In this document: positions 59,831-64,000 of the stretch, piece after piece | How the letters are laid out: each line of letters opens with the position of its first letter | Numbering within the stretch: position 1 is the stretch's first letter | Source of the DNA: Poa pratensis | Lineage: Eukaryota > Streptophyta > Magnoliopsida > Poales > Poaceae | Length of the DNA stretch: 64,000 bases | NCBI GenBank assembly: GCA_947311845.1 | Contig: CAMZMU010000111.1 | Location: 14,886,799 to 14,950,798 of the forward strand | Direction: 5' to 3' | Program-made: the position numbers and the translations under genes | Notes under the pieces: generated by a model | Told to the model about the DNA's origin: nothing | The model's input: only the letters and a program-made list of their open reading frames with translations | Databases searched by the model: none

Positions 59831-60817
59831 CTACCACTGTGGTATAGCTGGCACTACGGCATTGACGGCTTGATTATGCCGTCGTAGCTTTTGTTCTCTT
59901 TTTGATGTGTTAACCACTATTGTGTGGTATTGTTCCAGCTGCTTTGGGAAATGCGGCTGATCTGCTGGTAGATTTGGAGCCGCATTGTTATTTCCTCCGC
60001 CGTGATCACCCCCTCCATTCGTCTGGTGGCCGTTGTTCCCATTGAGCGAAGGTCCTTCCTTCCACTTCCTATAGTGGTAGCATTGCGCTTTTGTGTGTGC
60101 GGCTGGCCGTCCATCTTTTCCTATGTGAATATCACAGGGACGGTTAAAGACCTCTTCAAGATTTACTAGATGGAAGTTCCGTCCTTTGCCATTGTTGTGC
60201 TTGAAACGAGTGTTGGTATTTGCGACCAACCCGGAATTTCCTTCCTCATTCTTGCGTTTGTTATGACTCGCACTGTTGTTGTTGTTTTGTTGCTGCTGAG
60301 GCTTGTTATTACTCTTCTTTCCTTTGCCAGTAGCTTCATCCTCTTCACCGTCCGATGCATCTTTTGTCTTGTCTGAGCCGGCGTACTTATTAGCCGCGAC
60401 CATTAGCTCGCTGAGACTTTTGACTTTGTCTTTCATGCGGCCTAACTTATGAATTAGTGGCTCGAACTTGCAATTCTTCTCCATGACTAAGACGGCTGAA
60501 CTGGCTGGTATGCTGTCCGAAGAGTGTATGATTTCTGCTACCCTTCTCATCCAATGGCGACTTGACTCGCCCTCCTTCTGGACGCAACGCTCGAGATCCT
60601 CTATGCTGCAGAGCCGTTTGCATGTCCCCTGGAAATTCTTGATGAAAGCCTCCTTCATCTCATCCCAGGAGTTTATCGAATTGGGTGGTAGGTTCTGAAG
60701 CCAGATGTGAGCAGCGCCTTCCAGCATCATGTTTAGGTATTGGGCGCATATTTCCTCGGACGCGTTGGGAATTCTCATGCCCATCTCATAATTGTTCAGT
60801 CGGGTGGTGGGATCCAT
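59831..60817 (-). pseudogene. Gag core of the Tat-type element
   Basis: A 328-codon frame reads MDPTTRLNNYEMGM, then QYLNMMLEGAAHIWLQNLPPNSI, then EAFIKNFQGTCKR. This is the retrotransposon gag core (WLQNLP and F..NFQGT words). It is followed by an Asn/Gln/Lys-rich stretch and a zinc-knuckle-like CYHYRKW. The frame is open, but the natural start lies upstream in another frame, so this is the conserved part of a gag split by frameshifts. Confidence 0.75.
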
Positions 60818-60913
60818 GCTGGCGTTATAGTTTGCGATTTTGCGGGGTCCTTTAAAATCTGCTGGAAACGGCTCAGACCTGATCCGCTCGCTAAAACAAA
60901 CCGGCCCCTTGAG

Positions 60914-62565
60914 TCACGTTGATAGGTTGGATGGGACTGGCCTTCCAGGTGGATTACTGACCATCTTTTGTTGTGCTACTCCTGCCCCAGTGGCAACAGG
61001 TTGAGCCTGCTGCGGCTGAGGCTGCTCATGTACCGCTGGCTGATTCTGATCTTTCTCTCTTTGGCGCCGGGCTGAACTTGAGGTCGTGGCCTGTGGCGAT
61101 TCAGCGTGGATACTTCTTTCTGCCGTAGCCCTACTGTTGTACGGGGTGGAGTGTAGCCGTCCCGCGTGTTCAGACATATTTGCTTGATATACGACCGCTG
61201 TGCTTAGCATCTCAATGGCGCGTCGCGCTTCCCGGTCGATCGGTGTATTTCCTACCGGCATTAGCCTAGCCAAGATATTGGTGACCGCATAGACATTGTC
61301 TACTAGACTGACATAATGCCCTGCGGCGTGTGAAACCTTGGAGGCTGAATTGGGGGTTGAGTCGGTTGTGGCTGCACGAATACGGGAGGTAACGGTGGCG
61401 GCAGCATGTTTGTCCTGTTGTTTGCCTGGATCATTTCCTTGGATCCTGGAGCTTCCGCGGCTCTTGGTGCTGCGAACGAGGGAACAGGGGCCGCGATTTC
61501 TGGCGCTGCGACTGTCCGGGCCGCGATAGCGGCGACTGATGGAGCCGCGACTATCCGAGTTGTGACTGATGGGGTCGCGGCTGGTGGAACCGCGACCGCT
61601 GGGGCTGCGTCTGTGGGCCCCGCGGGGGTTGATTGAAATAACACCGTGGGATCCACAGTGTTGGTGCTTGGTTGCAGGCGACTTGCCTGACGCCTGTGAG
61701 GCAGGGTGCTAATTTCGTCTTGTTGCGATTGCATGAGGGCGGCGTCGGCTGTGAGCCGCTGCTGTTCTTGTTGGAGCCGCTGGTCTTCCCGCATCAATCT
61801 GCCTCGCTCATCTACTATCCTATGGACTTCATCGTAAAGCCCAATCCTTGCGGCTTCGATTTCGGATGCTCTTGCTGCTACGTTTACCGCCGATATTGGT
61901 GTGAATAGCGGGCTACCGTGTGATAAAGTATGCCCCGCGGCTTGTGTGGCGACAGCCTCCATGTTCGTAGCCGCTCTCTGTACTGTTTCTTCCACAACTA
62001 GGGCCCTTGGTGGGGCAACCCCAGGCACGACTCCTGACGCTGCGACTCCTGGGGAAGCTGTGGCAGACACTGCGTTCCCTAGATTGGGTACATCGAATTC
62101 TGGGACCGCAGGTGCAGCTTTTTCTACGGCTTCTGGTACTGTGGGAGCCAGACTGCCAGGTGGAATGCCTAACCCCTCTCCTGCTTCCACCGTTCTGTAG
62201 ATGCCTTCCGTGCGCTGATCGCCCATGGATGGCGAGCTGTTGGCTTCGTGATTCCTGCCCAACCTTTCCTCGAGCAAAAACTCGATGGATTGGGCTTCCT
62301 CCTCTCCAAGGTGCAACTGCTCATTATTGGTGGAATCCTCTTCTTCATCTATGGTTATGGCGACTCCTTCCTCCGAGTCGCCCTCATGGCACGAGCTTTC
62401 TGATCCGCTACTGATGAAGCCGACGAAGACGTGGATAGATCCAAATGGGATGACGTGGCCGGTCTCCAAGTAATCTGCTTCCGGCCCCTCATCTGAGTCA
62501 TCGATTGGAGGTACGCCGTTGACCATCTTGATTTGGCCAACGACGAGATCTTCAACTCCCGACAT
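60914..62565 (-). pseudogene. N-terminal gag region of the Tat-type element
   Basis: From Met at 62565 (MSGVEDLVVGQIKMVNG) the frame runs to a stop at 61303. It is acidic, then rich in Ala/Pro/Val repeats (PAVAVPPAATPSV and similar), with a helical stretch (DEVHRIVDERGRLMREDQRL). A second frame, 61273-60914, continues the homology (MPVGNTPIDREARRAIEML). The first frame starts in the LTR and PBS region on the long reading, but 62565 is the more natural start. Frame changes between pieces show decay. Confidence 0.55.
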
Positions 62566-62600
62566 TGATCCTGCGCGGAACGTGACGCTTTTGGCCGCGG

Positions 62601-62618
62601 GCCCCACGGTGGGCGCCA
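62601..62618 (-). other. Primer-binding site
   Basis: TGGCGCCCACCGTGGGGC on minus, two bases inside the LTR end at 62621. TGGCGCC is the usual start of plant Gypsy primer-binding sites; the matching tRNA cannot be fixed by eye. Confidence 0.7.
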
Positions 62619-62620
62619 AC

Positions 62621-63135
62621 TGTCGTGGGTTTATCTCGGCAGATGTCATAGTAATGACTTCGTAGGTGTGGGATTTGCGTGAGTCAAGCATCTCCGAGCT
62701 TAAGATCGTAGGGCACGAGGAAGACAATGTTTACCAAGGTTCGGCCCCTCGATGCGAGGTAAAGACCTACTTCCTGCCTATCCTAGATTGAAATTGATGT
62801 GTATATGGTGTTACAAGGGTTGCGATCCGCTGAGCCGAATCGCCTCTAGTTTTAGGGTTTGGAACTTGAGAGATTGGGGTTCTACGCCATGCGAGTCCTC
62901 CTTATATACACAGAGACCCGCTAGGTTACAAGGAAAGCTTCCCCTTCTAGGAAAGCGTAAACTTTGTGTCTTCCAAGCCAAGTTATCTCTGATCTTCTAG
63001 ATCCTTCCCCAGGTACGTCGTGATCTTCGGTCGGCCCATCCTTGTGTAAGCCCATCAGTGGTGCGTCCGTGAACTCATCATAAGCCGTCTTCCACTAACG
63101 GGCTGCGGATTAATCCATTAAGTATTCCCCCGACA
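62621..63135 (-). repeat. LTR of the Tat-type element, 515 bp
   Basis: Ends TGTCG...CGACA, and a TATA-like tatataagg (reverse of plus ccttatata, about 62908-62917) lies in the middle. The next bases after 63135 are gcagg, a candidate target duplication that cannot be checked because the other LTR is missing. Confidence 0.8.
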
Positions 63136-63720
63136 GCAGGTGCAGCGCCCGGCGCGATGCCCAAGCCATTGACAAGACCAGACTCGCCGTCACCCCGGCT
63201 CTGGTGGGACGGGCGGCATGGAGGACAGCGCGGTGACGCGCTGCCACGAAGGCGACCAGCGGGCGCCATATGGGCTTGGGCGCGACGCGTGCCCTGCCTC
63301 GGTGGCGCGTCACGGCATGACCACTTGTGGTGTCCCCTTGGCATATAAAAGGAGGCCCTTGGTCATTGGGGAGGAGAGGCCACCATTGCTAGTCAACACT
63401 TGGAGCTTTTCACTTAGACTCGGGGGCTGGAAGAACAACACCCCGGGAACCCCTGGACGTGTTCTTCCCCAGCTCGTGAGAGTAGTGTCGCTCTAGTTGG
63501 CATCCCACTGTAAATCATCACATCAATCCAGACAAGCAGGACGTAGGGTGTTACGCGGCAACGCGGCCTGAACCTGGGTAAATCTTTGTGTGCTTGTGTT
63601 TCAGCTCGGGAACTGAATTCGGAGCACCTCGCGCCCTCCTATCGAACAAACAGGGGGTGCCTGGCATCCCCGGTGTCCGCGTTCCGATACGCGACACATG
63701 ACGTCCCCGCTCTTAAGCCG
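63136..63720 (+). mobile_element. LTR-like fragment of another Gypsy element
   Basis: Contains a clean promoter word (catataaaaggagg, about 63342-63354), then text usual for the R/U5 part of Gypsy LTRs (tgttacgcggcaacgcgg, aacctgggtaaatc). It ends near ccgatacgcgaca (about 63703). No full LTR pair is in the window, so this is a solo or nested LTR. Boundaries are approximate. Confidence 0.5.
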
Positions 63721-64000
63721 GCAGGTGTTCCCCGTCGTTATGAAAGAAGAAACGTGTTCGCTAAGGGTAACCGGTCGCGTCGCCGATGCCGTTGTTGGTT
63801 GGGAAATGCGGTACATAATTGTTTTTGGCAGATGGGTTTACTTGCCGGTTGGGTAAAAGACACTTTTCAGTGATGCATGCTTATCATTCATATGGAAGAC
63901 CATTAGTACATAAACGCGCACACAAAACTGGAGAGGATCCAGAACAAATCAACTCCTTGAAAAGCACACGCACAACCTCTAGAAATTTTAAGTGCATGTG
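63721..64000. other. Unassigned right edge
   Basis: Short mixed sequence with no recognisable feature; it may belong to a repeat that extends outside the window. Confidence 0.3.

Larger units (their letters stand above)
56580..63135 (-). mobile_element. Truncated Tat-type Gypsy retrotransposon
   Basis: The right LTR is 62621-63135 (515 bp, TGTCGTGGG...CCCCGACA on plus). The primer-binding site (TGGCGCCCACCGTGGGGC, plus 62601-62618) lies beside it, so the element reads on minus. Gag (62565 to about 59831) and protease (about 59830-59168) remnants follow. Reverse transcriptase, RNase H and integrase are missing. Further on, an ORF lies antisense to the element (56580-58434, plus), a trait known for Tat-lineage elements (Grande, RIRE2, Retand groups). 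The left LTR is not visible; the element is cut near 56560-56580. The lineage name is an inference from layout. Confidence 0.8.

Overview
The window is nuclear DNA of a grass, most likely a Triticeae cereal (wheat, Aegilops, barley or rye group). Supporting signs are split plant-type genes with GC-rich first exons in the pattern usual for grasses, a tRNA-derived SINE of the Au type, Stowaway MITEs, a CACTA element with the CACTAGTAG terminus, Helitron ends, and Gypsy LTRs starting TGATACGTCTC. No bacterial features, CRISPR arrays or rRNA genes were seen.

Six host genes are recognisable, separated by transposon-filled spacers. They are: a five-exon thylakoid-curvature protein (1373-2195, +); a two-exon CONSTANS-like single-B-box/CCT regulator (4431-5830, -); an intronless 3-ketoacyl-CoA synthase (20601-22055, +); a four-exon U-box/ARM E3 ubiquitin ligase (41462-45177, +); a two-exon DUF4228/PADRE protein (47926-49534, +); and a four-exon class III peroxidase (54586-55941, +). 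The peroxidase carries a one-base deletion in exon 2, so the reading frame is broken as written. These genes are functionally unrelated (plastid membranes, flowering/light signalling, very-long-chain fatty acids, ubiquitination, stress, cell wall) and form no operon or cluster.

The spacers hold: an Au SINE (8090-8375); a 3.2-kb CACTA element with a captured exon-like piece (9920-13096); Stowaway-type MITEs (9546-9770, 14517-14639); LINE-like debris (14780-16729, 18750-20074, 22799-23805); two Helitrons in reverse orientation (17256-18472 and about 25807-28281), the first nested in a Tourist-like MITE; a 379-bp foldback element (24949-25327); an AT-rich repeated tract (29700-32220); a complete 6.86-kb non-autonomous Gypsy element with 1.59-kb LTRs and a 5-bp target duplication (32586-39440); a 1.88-kb Harbinger-like element with a decayed ORF (51643-53522) plus a fragment of a relative (45873-46035).

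The right end (about 56580-63135) is a truncated Tat-type Gypsy element. Its gag and protease remnants lie on the minus strand, and a spliced coiled-coil ORF lies antisense to them. One LTR and its primer-binding site are visible; RT, RNase H and integrase are absent. A further LTR-like piece fills 63136-63720.

The more unusual structures are an LTR that seems to have absorbed its own primer-binding-site leader, the intron-containing antisense ORF, the exon captured by the CACTA element, and the single-base lesion in the peroxidase. I found no clear sign of a wholly new biological system.
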